This document shows positions 1 to 6,238 of a stretch of DNA of 10,046 nucleotides, piece after piece. A program made the position numbers and the translations under genes. Each line of letters begins with the position of its first letter. Position 1 is the stretch's first letter. Under the pieces are notes generated by a model, which searched no databases, had not been told where the DNA came from, and saw nothing but the letters and a program-made list of their open reading frames with translations. The stretch covers positions 1 to 10,046 of the forward strand of contig WRIF01000034.1 in the NCBI GenBank assembly GCA_009782865.1, given 5' to 3'. The DNA is from Promicromonosporaceae bacterium. GTDB taxonomy: Bacteria; Actinomycetota; Actinomycetes; Actinomycetales; Cellulomonadaceae.

Positions 1-1
1 G

Positions 2-118
2 GAGCCGGCGGTGGGGGGCCCGCCGGCGACGCCCTCGGTGCCCCCCCCCCCCGCCATGCCCGTTCCGTCGGCCCCAGAAGACCCATACGCTCCTCCCAAG
101 CCGAAGGACGAAGCGTAG
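2..118 (+). CDS. C-terminal fragment of a Pro-rich protein (5' end outside window)
   Basis: An open frame enters from the left edge and ends at TAG 116-118, giving 38 residues. The tail is rich in Pro and Ala and ends PYAPPKPKDEA. Almost every codon ends in G or C in its first two-thirds, as expected of coding sequence in this genome, and the protein ends hydrophilic and charged. This looks like the disordered C-terminal tail of a longer protein, possibly a membrane or envelope protein, but no domain is visible and I do not assign a function. The frame contains a run of 12 C (41-52) coding for four prolines. The gene converges with the DUF222 gene, with 73 bases between them in which I see no convincing terminator. 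Confidence 0.5.
   Translation, partial: EPAVGGPPATPSVPPPPAMPVPSAPEDPYAPPKPKDEA
41..52. repeat. Homopolymer of 12 C inside the Pro-rich tail
   Basis: Twelve consecutive C bases follow GTG at 38-40 and encode Pro-Pro-Pro-Pro in the frame ending at 118. A change of one base would move the reading to a frame ending at TAG 127-129 or at TAG 159-161, so it would replace the last ~22 residues. Such tracts are prone to replication slippage and to sequencing or assembly error. Confidence 0.85.
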
Positions 119-191
119 GCAGGGGATAGCGGCTGCGATCTCCCAACTGGAGATGGACTAGGGCGGGAACGGGTGTGTGCCCCACTCGGTC

Positions 192-2231
192 TCAGGGAGT
201 TGAGGCATCCGGCCCTGCCTCGGGCCTACCTGCCTCCGGGGCGGCTACCGGACTGAGGCGGCGAGAGTGAATCGTCGCCGGGAGGGGGTCGGGGTGAGTG
301 GTCACGCTCCGGCCGGTGGGAGTGATCCAGGTCAGGGCGCCCGGAACGCCGCCGTCGGTGCCGTCTGACTGAGAGACCGCATAGTTCAGTCGATGCTTGG
401 CGGTGTGATGTTTGCGGCAGAGGAGGGCCAGGTTGTGGGCCTGGGTGGGGCCACCGGCGCCGAACGGAAGCGTGTGATCGAGGTCGAGCCCCTGACCTTC
501 TGAGCCCGCGGCGCGACGAGTGCAGCCGGGGAACCGGCAGGTCTGGTCCCGCAGGGTTACGTACTGGGCGAGATCGGCGCCGGGGCGGTAGGTGTGCGGG
601 TCGACGGCGAGAACGTTGCCGGTAAGCGGGTCGGTCAGCAAGCGGGTGAAACTGGTAGCCAGGCCGCACAGTTCCTTGGCGGTTTCCGGGTCAACCGGGA
701 CGACGCCGTTGAGAAGGGCGGAGGCCTCGCCAGGACGTGTCTGATCCAGCAGTGTCATCACCGGCACGGTGATGAATGCCCTAAGCGAGACACTGCGTCC
801 GAGCTGGGCGATGTGATGTGCCGAATCCCATTCCCGAACGGGCGGTAGGGCAGCGCCATCTTGCCGGGTGGTGCGCTCTTCGGAGGGCTCGGTGACGGGG
901 ATGGCTGCTGCCGGAGGCGCGTGAGGAGGCGGCGGTGAGGGATGATGGACGGAGGGCATTCTGCGGCGCTTTTGGCGTCGATCATCGCGCAACTCGCCGT
1001 CTAGTTGGGCCAGGTGGGCTTGGGTTGCTAGGGGGATGTCCAACTCCCCATCGTCGAGGGCTAGGGCGCACAACACGTCCACCCGAGCCTGTTCCAGGGT
1101 GCGGGTGTCGCCGGCTTCAGGGCAGCGGGCCGCCCGCGCAATGTGGTTGACGCGCTGATAGACGGCGTCGAGGGTGGGCGCGGGGCCAAAGATGCTCAAC
1201 CAGGCCATGCCATCTGACACGAGCTCGAAGTCGAGGCGTCGCCTGGCAACGGACTCTTCGGCAACCAGTTCCGGCGGAGCGGGGTTGTACTGGTCGCGCT
1301 TGCGTTTTGCAGTGTAGGCAAACTTGGCTGGATTTTGCGTCCCGGCAGTAATCAGGCAGGCCGAGTCGAACATCCTGGCCGACGCCTCGGTCATTTCTTC
1401 GACGTATTGCGCTACCTTGGAGGCATTTCGCCAACAGACGTCTCCGGCCAGCGCTGATTTGAAGACGCGCGGGGCCCGTTCAACGAGAATCTGCGCGCGA
1501 GACATCTTCCGGGCAACGGAGCCTTCAGTCTGTTTGGTGGCCAACGAGATCTCAATGATGGCCGCCCGCTGCTCCAGTTCCTCTGGTGGCAGATGTGGCA
1601 CTCCGGCACAACCGTTGTACTTGGTGTTCAGCAGTTCCGGAGAACGCAGGGCCTGCCGGCGGGCGCGTTCAATCCACAGCGCCTCAAGCGCGTCCAGCTG
1701 GTTGCGACGCTGGCCGATCTGGCGGAGTACCTCGAGGGTGCGCCCGAGTCCGTCGAAGCCTTGGCCTCGCACGTCCAGCAGACGCAGCAGTTCTGCCGGG
1801 AGGGCGGCCAGGGTGTGGCCGTGCTCCTCGGCCTCCTCGCGGCGAAGCTCATCCATCAGTTGGTCCCAGACTTCTGCGGATACGTCGCCGGAGTCAAGGG
1901 CGGCTTGGACTTCGGCCCGCTGCCCTGCAGGTCGCCTGGTGAGCCGGGCGGCGGCCACTGGGTTGGGGCCTTCGAGCCACGGGTCAACGAACGGCCCCCG
2001 GCCGACCAGATGATCGGCTAGACCCTCCGCGCGTGGCAGGCCTCGCAACAGAGACTCGAGCGTTGATTGGTCCTCAGTAAGGCATTCCTCATGGCCGGCG
2101 CCGCCGGCCAACCATGCCAGAGAATCGATGGCTGAACCGGAGCGACGTTCACTCCCGGCAGGCGGCAGGCAGATATCCGAAGGGGCGGTGACGCCCTTTC
2201 GAGTCGAGCTGACTGCCTGTAGGGTTTCCAT
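192..2231 (-). CDS. DUF222 / HNH endonuclease (13E12-repeat type)
   Basis: This 679-residue protein is of the actinobacterial DUF222-HNH type (REP13E12 family of mycobacteria), predicted to be a DNA endonuclease of unknown role. The N-terminal half, roughly residues 60-420, is the helical, charged DUF222-like region. A Pro-rich linker follows at about 425-465 (it contains PSPPPPHAPP). The second part resumes near 468 and ends in an HNH nuclease domain at about 555-617. Visible HNH elements are the paired cysteines C565 and C570 (CRFPGC), the DLDH motif at 583-586, N600, and the C605/H608/H609/H613 cluster. The active site therefore looks intact. A disordered Pro-rich tail of about 40 residues ends the protein. 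The ATG at 2231 lies six bases after a TAGAAT box with no Shine-Dalgarno, suggesting a leaderless transcript. The gene is divergent from the Nudix gene. At 679 residues it is longer than many relatives of 400-550, mainly because of the linker and the N-terminal leader. Family assignment is confident; the cellular role is not known. Confidence 0.9.
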   Translation of the reverse strand: METLQAVSSTRKGVTAPSDICLPPAGSERRSGSAIDSLAWLAGGAGHEECLTEDQSTLESLLRGLPRAEGLADHLVGRGPFVDPWLEGPNPVAAARLTRRPAGQRAEVQAALDSGDVSAEVWDQLMDELRREEAEEHGHTLAALPAELLRLLDVRGQGFDGLGRTLEVLRQIGQRRNQLDALEALWIERARRQALRSPELLNTKYNGCAGVPHLPPEELEQRAAIIEISLATKQTEGSVARKMSRAQILVERAPRVFKSALAGDVCWRNASKVAQYVEEMTEASARMFDSACLITAGTQNPAKFAYTAKRKRDQYNPAPPELVAEESVARRRLDFELVSDGMAWLSIFGPAPTLDAVYQRVNHIARAARCPEAGDTRTLEQARVDVLCALALDDGELDIPLATQAHLAQLDGELRDDRRQKRRRMPSVHHPSPPPPHAPPAAAIPVTEPSEERTTRQDGAALPPVREWDSAHHIAQLGRSVSLRAFITVPVMTLLDQTRPGEASALLNGVVPVDPETAKELCGLATSFTRLLTDPLTGNVLAVDPHTYRPGADLAQYVTLRDQTCRFPGCTRRAAGSEGQGLDLDHTLPFGAGGPTQAHNLALLCRKHHTAKHRLNYAVSQSDGTDGGVPGALTWITPTGRSVTTHPDPLPATIHSRRLSPVAAPEAGRPEAGPDASTP

Positions 2232-2237
2232 GCTTTT

Positions 2238-2243
2238 ATTCTA
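2238..2243 (-). promoter_or_regulatory. -10 box of the DUF222/HNH gene, leaderless type
   Basis: Read on the minus strand, TAGAAT is followed by AAAAGC and then the ATG at 2231. A -10 box ending six bases before the start codon puts transcription initiation at or next to the ATG. I see no good -35 hexamer at normal spacing and no Shine-Dalgarno. Confidence 0.6.
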
Positions 2244-2336
2244 GGGACGACCACTGACAATAACCTGTTCCAGACATTGATGCAGGTAGATGACCGGTTG
2301 GCGAAACGGATCGCGGAATCCGAGGCGGGACCGGTG

Positions 2337-2350
2337 AAGGAGGACTCCTT
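2337..2350. promoter_or_regulatory. Inverted repeat upstream of the Nudix -10 box
   Basis: AAGGAG and CTCCTT form a perfect 6-base inverted repeat around a 2-base centre (GA). It lies between the expected -35 and -10 positions of the Nudix gene, where a repressor could block polymerase. It could equally be chance; no regulator is encoded next to it. Confidence 0.3.
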
Positions 2351-2357
2351 CTGCGGG

Positions 2358-2363
2358 TAGGCT
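2358..2363 (+). promoter_or_regulatory. -10 box of the DUF952-Nudix gene, leaderless type
   Basis: TAGGCT is followed by GCCCCG and then ATG at 2370. The same hexamer at the same distance precedes the PHP gene. No Shine-Dalgarno lies between the box and the start, so a leaderless mRNA is likely. The -35 region is weak. Confidence 0.6.
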
Positions 2364-2369
2364 GCCCCG

Positions 2370-3149
2370 ATGATCTTTCACCTGGCGCTGGGCGCCGACT
2401 GGCGAGCCGCGCTGGCCGGCGGCACGGGCCAATACCGCGTGTCCGCCCGAGGCCGCCCCCTCGATGAGGGTGGCTTTATCCCCTGCTCGACGGCCGAGCA
2501 GGTGCCTCGCCTCGCGGGCCGCCGCTATAGGGGCCTGGACGACGTCCTGCTGCTGCGCATCGACCCGACGCTGGTGCCCAGCGAGGTTCGGTACGAGAGC
2601 CTCGATGGCGCCGCCGAGCTCTTCCCGCACCTCTACGGCCCGCTGCCGGTTGACGCAGTGGTGGGCGTGGCGCCGTATCGGGAGGCGGGCGAGGGTTTCC
2701 CGCCGATAGACGACTTGTTCCTGGCCACCGCCTTCGGCGCTGTGCACGAAGGGCCGACCCCGACCCTGGTGGAGGTGGCGGCGACCGTGCTGCGCGATGA
2801 GGAGGGCCGCATCCTGACCGTGCGCAAGCGCAGCACCGCCCGCTTCATGTTCCCCGGCGGCAAGCCGGACCTGGACGAGACCTTTCAGCAGGCCGCCATC
2901 CGCGAGGCCCGCGAGGAGGTGGGTGCGGACTTGGCGCCCGCCGACCTGGACTTTGTGGGAATCTTCACCGCCCCGGCCGCCAACGAGCCGGAGCTACTGT
3001 GCCGCGAATACCTGTACGAGGTACGCGAACCGTTCCCGGAGCCGCGGATTGCCGCCGAGATCGAGGCGTACCGTTGGCTCGACCCGACCCGACCCCTGCC
3101 CGCCGACATCGCCCCGCTGGTTCGCCTAATCGTCCCCCAGGTTGGCTAA
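2370..3149 (+). CDS. DUF952-Nudix hydrolase fusion protein
   Basis: This 259-residue protein joins two domains. Residues 1 to about 105 match DUF952: the IFHLA start, W11 followed by an Ala-rich helix, GFIPCS at 35-40 followed by AEQV, LLLRID at 60-65 and the signature FPHLYGPL at 85-92. Where DUF952 proteins usually have GFIHCS, this one has Pro at residue 38. Residues about 131-255 are a Nudix hydrolase with a complete Nudix box: G164, E170, R178, E179, E182, E183, G185. Nudix enzymes cleave nucleoside diphosphates linked to another moiety using Mg2+ held by the box glutamates. Substrate cannot be read from the sequence; FMFPGGK before the box is typical of NTP/NDP-X type members. The frame is continuous through the junction, so this looks like a real fusion. 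The start at 2370 is supported by DUF952 beginning at the first residues and by the -10 box six bases upstream. It ends in a terminator-like hairpin and appears monocistronic. Confidence 0.9.
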   Translation: MIFHLALGADWRAALAGGTGQYRVSARGRPLDEGGFIPCSTAEQVPRLAGRRYRGLDDVLLLRIDPTLVPSEVRYESLDGAAELFPHLYGPLPVDAVVGVAPYREAGEGFPPIDDLFLATAFGAVHEGPTPTLVEVAATVLRDEEGRILTVRKRSTARFMFPGGKPDLDETFQQAAIREAREEVGADLAPADLDFVGIFTAPAANEPELLCREYLYEVREPFPEPRIAAEIEAYRWLDPTRPLPADIAPLVRLIVPQVG

Positions 3150-3157
3150 GGAAACTC

Positions 3158-3177
3158 GATGCGGGCTTTCCCGCATC
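3158..3177 (+). terminator. Hairpin terminator after the DUF952-Nudix gene
   Basis: GATGCGGG and CCCGCATC form a perfect 8-bp stem with a CTTT loop, starting 8 bases after the TAA stop. The downstream T tract is short (TTGCTT), as is common in high-GC actinobacteria. Confidence 0.7.
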
Positions 3178-3181
3178 TTGC

Positions 3182-3210
3182 TTGACACCCTCGGCGTGAT
3201 CAGGTATCGG
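3182..3210 (+). promoter_or_regulatory. Putative promoter of the lipoprotein gene
   Basis: A consensus -35 hexamer TTGACA (3182-3187) is followed 17 bases later by TATCGG (3205-3210), a moderate -10 match. It begins directly after the preceding terminator. It would give a leader of about 95 bases before the preferred start at 3311, or an almost leaderless mRNA for the GTG at 3218. Confidence 0.45.
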
Positions 3211-3243
3211 TCAGGGTGTGCCGAAAACGTGCCAAGAGCCGCC

Positions 3244-3266
3244 TCGACTGCGCCCCCGGCAGTCGA
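3244..3266 (+). other. Leader hairpin upstream of the lipoprotein gene
   Basis: TCGACTGC and GCAGTCGA form a perfect 8-bp stem around a 7-base loop, GCCCCCG. It lies between the putative promoter and the preferred translation start. No T tract follows, so it is not an obvious terminator. It may be a structural element of the 5' leader. Confidence 0.45.
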
Positions 3267-3299
3267 CCCAGGAAACCGCAATCACTCTGGTCGTGAGTT

Positions 3300-3305
3300 G
3301 GAGAG
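3300..3305 (+). promoter_or_regulatory. Shine-Dalgarno that favours a TTG start at 3311
   Basis: GGAGAG lies five bases before TTG 3311-3313. The in-frame GTG codons at 3218 and 3293 have no comparable site, so this sequence is the main reason for choosing 3311. Confidence 0.45.
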
Positions 3306-3310
3306 ACAGG

Positions 3311-3895
3311 TTGAGCGCGCGGCGCAATGTGCGCTTTGCGATCGCTGTCGCAGTCGGGCTGATCCTGACGGGCTGCGGCGGTGAGGACCCGTATTCAGGG
3401 GCGGGCCCCTGGGCCCATGAGTTCCGGCGGATTGAGGAGAGTGCGACGAATGACCTGGTACGGAACATCGTATCAAATGGCGAGCTCACCCTGGCCGACA
3501 TGCGGGAGGCCGCCGCTCGCACCAATGAGTGTTTCGCGTCGGTGGGATCACCTGCGTCGATTATCGAAGACCAAAGGGGTGGATTTCAGAACGTGATCCC
3601 CTCGGCCGAGGACGGTTCGAGCGGCTACCCCAGCGAAGCGGTGCGCAGAGCCTCCATCGATTGCGAACTCGACTACCGGAATGACCTGTGGATACTTTGG
3701 GATCGGATTCGGGTCAATCCTGACGGGGTGGACTTCGAGTACGACCCCGGCAACCCGATGAGCGATGCAGAGTGGGAGGCGCTGTGGTTGGCTCACGGGG
3801 AGGCCACCCGGGGCTGCCGTCCGCGACTACCAGGCGGCGTCTACCTCGATGAAGGCATCGCCTTGGATTGCCGGATGGACCCACTCAACCACTGA
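3311..3895 (+). CDS. Secreted lipoprotein of unknown function
   Basis: With the TTG start at 3311 the product has 194 residues. It opens with a lipoprotein signal peptide: a basic n-region (SARRNVR), a hydrophobic core (FAIAVAVGLIL, 9-19) and the lipobox LTGC with the lipidated Cys at 22. After cleavage the mature protein would be anchored on the outer face of the membrane. It is acidic and carries four more cysteines (74, 118, 169, 187), an even number compatible with two disulfides. The segment before Cys74 (NGELTLADMREAAARTNEC) resembles a recurring pattern in small actinobacterial lipoproteins, where an acidic helix leads to a conserved Cys. I recognise no enzyme domain. In-frame alternatives are GTG 3293 (Cys at 28) and GTG 3218 (Cys at 53); the latter adds a non-signal-like leader over the hairpin. 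The gene is monocistronic and converges with pepP. Codon use looks somewhat less G/C-rich than its neighbours, by eye. Confidence 0.75.
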   Translation: MSARRNVRFAIAVAVGLILTGCGGEDPYSGAGPWAHEFRRIEESATNDLVRNIVSNGELTLADMREAAARTNECFASVGSPASIIEDQRGGFQNVIPSAEDGSSGYPSEAVRRASIDCELDYRNDLWILWDRIRVNPDGVDFEYDPGNPMSDAEWEALWLAHGEATRGCRPRLPGGVYLDEGIALDCRMDPLNH

Positions 3896-3920
3896 GCAGT
3901 TCCTGCTTCCCCGTTGCCCT

Positions 3921-3958
3921 CGGTGTGGGGCTCGCACGTTCACTTGAGCCCCGCACCG
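3921..3958. terminator. Shared hairpin terminator between lipoprotein and pepP genes
   Basis: CGGTGTGGGGCTC (3921-3933) pairs with GAGCCCCGCACCG (3946-3958) to form a 13-bp stem with one T-G wobble (3926/3953) and a 12-base loop. It lies 25 bases after the lipoprotein stop and 8 bases beyond the end of pepP, so it can serve both convergent genes. No T tract is present. Confidence 0.65.
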
Positions 3959-3966
3959 CAATGCCA

Positions 3967-5499
3967 TCAAGCCAGGAGGCCGGCCATCCAGGCCTCGACG
4001 CCCTCGACGGTGCGCGGCAGCGCGGCCGAGAGGTTCTCGCAGCCATCTTCAGTGAGCAAGACGTCGTCCTCGATGCGAATGCCGATGCCGCGGTACTCCT
4101 CCGGGACGGCGAGATCGTCGCTCTTGAAGTACAGGCCCGGCTCGATGGTGAAGATCATGCCCGGCTCCAGCACGCCCTCGCGGTATAGCGAGTTGCGGGC
4201 CTGGGCGCAGTCGTGCACGTCGATGCCCAGGTGGTGGGAGGTGCCGTGGACCATCCAGCGTCGGTATTCCCCGCCGGTCTGCTCGTCAAGGGTCTGGGCG
4301 GCGGTGACCCCGTTCGGCAGCAGGCCCCATTCCTCCAGGCGGGCGGCGATCACGGCCATCGCCGCGTTGTGCACGTCGATGAACCTCGCGCCCGGCCTGG
4401 CGGCGGCGAAGGCGGCGTCGGCGGCGTCGAGCACGGCCTGATAGATGCGCCGCTGAACGTCGGTGAACTTGCCGGTGACGGGCATGGTGCGGGTCACGTC
4501 GGCGGTGTACAGCGAGTCGGTCTCGATGCCCGCGTCGAGCAGCACCACGTCGCCGTCGCGCACGGGGCCGTCGTTGCGAATCCAGTGCAGGATGGTGGCG
4601 TTCTCGCCGGCGGCGGCGATGGTGTCGTAACCCACGCCGTTGCCGTCCAGGCGGGCGTGGTTCTCAAAGGCGTTCTCGATCACGCGCTCGCCGCGCCAGT
4701 GCCGGGTGGCGCGCGGCAGGGCCCGCACCACGTCCTCGAATCCGGCGACGGTCTGCGCCACGGCGGAGCGCATCTCGGCTATCTCCCACTCGTCCTTGAT
4801 CAGGCGAAGCTCGGCGGTGGCGCGCAGCAGGTCGGCGTTGGTGGCGGCGTCGCCCGTCTTGGGCAGGCGCGTAACGTTTGCGGATGACGATGACACGGCC
4901 ACGATGTCCGCGACCAGCGCGGTGATGGCCGGGTCGGCCTCCTCGATCACCAGCAGCGCGGTGACCTGCATGTCAAGGCCCGCGCCCAGGTCTTCCGGCA
5001 GGCGGTCGATGTGCCGCGCCTCGATGCCGGTCAGCGTGGTCATGTCGGCCAGCGACGGCCTGGCGCCCACCCAGAACTCGCCGTAGCGGGAGTCGGCGTA
5101 GAACTCCTCATTGTCGCGGTCGGCCAGGGGGCGCAGGTAGAGCGCGGCGGCGTGGCCGTCGCTGGAGGCCACCGGGTGCAGCACCAGCACGGCGTCGGGC
5201 TCCTGATCCATGCCGAGGCCGGTGAGGTGCGCGAACGCGCTGTGCGGGCGGAAACGGTAGTCGGTGTCGTTGGAGCGCACCTTGTACGGGCCGGCCGGGA
5301 TGACCAGGCGCGCGCCGGGGAAGCGGGCGCTGAGGGACGCGCGGCGGGCGGGCGTGTAGGCGGAGGCCGCCGACGGCTCGATGCCTAGGTCGGCGCGCGG
5401 CGCCCAGTTCGACGTGACGAAGTCGACAAAGGCCCGCGACTTCGGCCGGTTGCGGTGGTCCTCTTCTTCTACGATCGCGTTGGCGAGGGTGTCACTCAT
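3967..5499 (-). CDS. pepP: Xaa-Pro aminopeptidase (aminopeptidase P, M24B family)
   Basis: This 510-residue cytosolic metallopeptidase removes the N-terminal residue from peptides with proline in second position. The N-terminal AMP_N-type domain spans about residues 45-180. The C-terminal pita-bread catalytic domain spans about 235-495. All five metal ligands of M24 enzymes are visible: D322 (LLDAG), D334 (TADVTRT), H422 (HGTSHHLG), E453 (TIEPGLYF) and E477 (RIEDD). The supporting histidine in GIDVHD (H429) is also present. The length is typical of the actinobacterial form. The first 40 residues are a variable leader containing SRAFVDFVTSNW, which is common in actinobacterial homologues. Upstream of the ATG at 5499 there is no Shine-Dalgarno; a weak -10-like GACAAT ends five bases before it, so it too may be leaderless. 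It is divergent from vapBC1 (98 bases apart) and looks monocistronic. Confidence 0.95.
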   Translation of the reverse strand: MSDTLANAIVEEEDHRNRPKSRAFVDFVTSNWAPRADLGIEPSAASAYTPARRASLSARFPGARLVIPAGPYKVRSNDTDYRFRPHSAFAHLTGLGMDQEPDAVLVLHPVASSDGHAAALYLRPLADRDNEEFYADSRYGEFWVGARPSLADMTTLTGIEARHIDRLPEDLGAGLDMQVTALLVIEEADPAITALVADIVAVSSSSANVTRLPKTGDAATNADLLRATAELRLIKDEWEIAEMRSAVAQTVAGFEDVVRALPRATRHWRGERVIENAFENHARLDGNGVGYDTIAAAGENATILHWIRNDGPVRDGDVVLLDAGIETDSLYTADVTRTMPVTGKFTDVQRRIYQAVLDAADAAFAAARPGARFIDVHNAAMAVIAARLEEWGLLPNGVTAAQTLDEQTGGEYRRWMVHGTSHHLGIDVHDCAQARNSLYREGVLEPGMIFTIEPGLYFKSDDLAVPEEYRGIGIRIEDDVLLTEDGCENLSAALPRTVEGVEAWMAGLLA

Positions 5500-5571
5500 G
5501 GCGCCATTGTCCCATGCCGTCGCGACAGGATGAGCCGGTGGTGCGGGCGCATGTCGGCGCGAACCGAATGA

Positions 5572-5586
5572 ATCAGATTATCTGAT
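5572..5586. promoter_or_regulatory. Inverted-repeat operator of vapBC1
   Basis: ATCAGA-TTA-TCTGAT is a perfect 6-base inverted repeat with a 3-base centre. Its last base is the first base of the TAGCAT -10 box, so a bound protein would block polymerase. Phd/YefM-type antitoxins usually repress their own operon by binding palindromes at the promoter, which makes this the probable VapB1 site. It is also strikingly AT-rich for this window. Confidence 0.65.
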
Positions 5587-5591
5587 AGCAT
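5586..5591 (+). promoter_or_regulatory. -10 box of vapBC1, leaderless type
   Basis: TAGCAT is followed by CTAGGT and then ATG at 5598. The six-base gap and the missing Shine-Dalgarno indicate a leaderless mRNA. The box touches the inverted repeat at 5572-5586. Confidence 0.6.
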
Positions 5592-5597
5592 CTAGGT

Positions 5598-5852
5598 ATG
5601 CGCACCCTCACCGCCACTGCGGCGTCCCGTGGCTTTTCTGAGCTTCTCGATGCCGTCGCGCACGGCGACACCGTCACCATCATTCGAAGTGGTGAGGCTG
5701 TCGCCGAGGTTCGGCCGGTGAGGCGCCACACCTTTGCCGGGCTGCGGGCCGTGCTTGCCAGTGCGCCAGGTTTCGATGGCGACTTTGCCGCAGATGTCGC
5801 CTCGGCCTCTGCTCGTCTCGGAGAGGACCCCGAACCGTGGGCCGGCGCCTAA
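5598..5852 (+). CDS. vapB: Phd/YefM-type antitoxin of the first VapBC pair
   Basis: This 84-residue protein is the expected antitoxin of the PIN toxin that follows. Residues 1-40 fit the Phd/YefM DNA-binding fold: the TATAASRGFSELLDAV helix, then AHGDTVTIIRSGEAVAEV, which matches the family pattern of a Gly-rich turn followed by xGxxVAxL/V. The C-terminal part (about 45-84, with LRAVLASAPGFDGDFAADV and GEDPEPW) would wrap and inhibit the toxin. It is translated from an ATG just behind the -10 box, and its last 16 bases overlap the vapC1 start, which couples their translation. Autorepression through the inverted repeat at 5572-5586 is likely. Confidence 0.85.
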   Translation: MRTLTATAASRGFSELLDAVAHGDTVTIIRSGEAVAEVRPVRRHTFAGLRAVLASAPGFDGDFAADVASASARLGEDPEPWAGA

Positions 5853-6238
5853 TCCTAGACACCAACATCCTGATCGCGATCGAGCGAGGGGTTTCTGAGG
5901 TCGTCGCGCTCTTCGCCGACGACGACGAGTTGGCGATCGCCGCCGTTTCCCGCGCCGAGTTGCTCGCCGGCCCAGCCATGACCGGCGACCCGGCGCTGCG
6001 GGCACGGCGGCAGGCCACCGCGCTGGCAGTGCTCTCCGCGGTCACGGTTCTGGACTACTCGACCAGCACCTCGGACCGGCACGCGGAGTTGCTCGCCCAC
6101 ACCAGGAAGTCCGGCCTGCCACGCGGACCCCATGACTTGATTATTGCTGCTCACGCGGCAGAGACCGGCAGGCGAGTCCTGACGCGAGATGTCAAGGCTC
6201 GTTTCGGCGGCCTTCCGGGAGTGTCTCTCGCTGGATAG
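5837..6238 (+). CDS. vapC: PIN-domain ribonuclease toxin (VapC1)
   Basis: This 133-residue protein is a VapC toxin, a Mg2+-dependent endoribonuclease that in characterised relatives cuts tRNA or rRNA. The four acidic active-site positions of the PIN fold are present: D8 in LILDTNI, E41 in SRAELL, D100 in GPHDLIIAAHA and D118 in LTRDVKARF. The length is normal, so the toxin looks functional. The GTG start at 5837 is supported by the position of the LDTNI strand and by a Shine-Dalgarno-like GAGAGGA at 5821-5827 inside vapB1. The start overlaps vapB1 by 16 bases. The stop TAG shares its G with the GTG of a small ORF (6238). Confidence 0.9.
   Translation: MGRRLILDTNILIAIERGVSEVVALFADDDELAIAAVSRAELLAGPAMTGDPALRARRQATALAVLSAVTVLDYSTSTSDRHAELLAHTRKSGLPRGPHDLIIAAHAAETGRRVLTRDVKARFGGLPGVSLAG

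Noticed and set aside
594..2021. Several plus-strand frames opposite the DUF222/HNH gene
   Set aside because: All are antisense shadows; the minus-strand gene has an intact nuclease motif and a promoter.
3218..3310. N-terminal extension of the lipoprotein from GTG 3218
   Set aside because: It would place about 40 hydrophilic residues before the hydrophobic core, which is wrong for a lipoprotein signal peptide, and it reads through a hairpin. The possibility is noted in the gene entry.
4213..4887. A 224-codon plus-strand open frame opposite pepP
   Set aside because: Low-complexity Gly/Val/His-rich translation and no family features, while pepP on the other strand has every M24 ligand.
5519..5526. 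Palindrome GTCGCGAC upstream of pepP
   Set aside because: Eight-base GC palindromes are frequent by chance in such sequence, and it has no clear relation to a promoter element.
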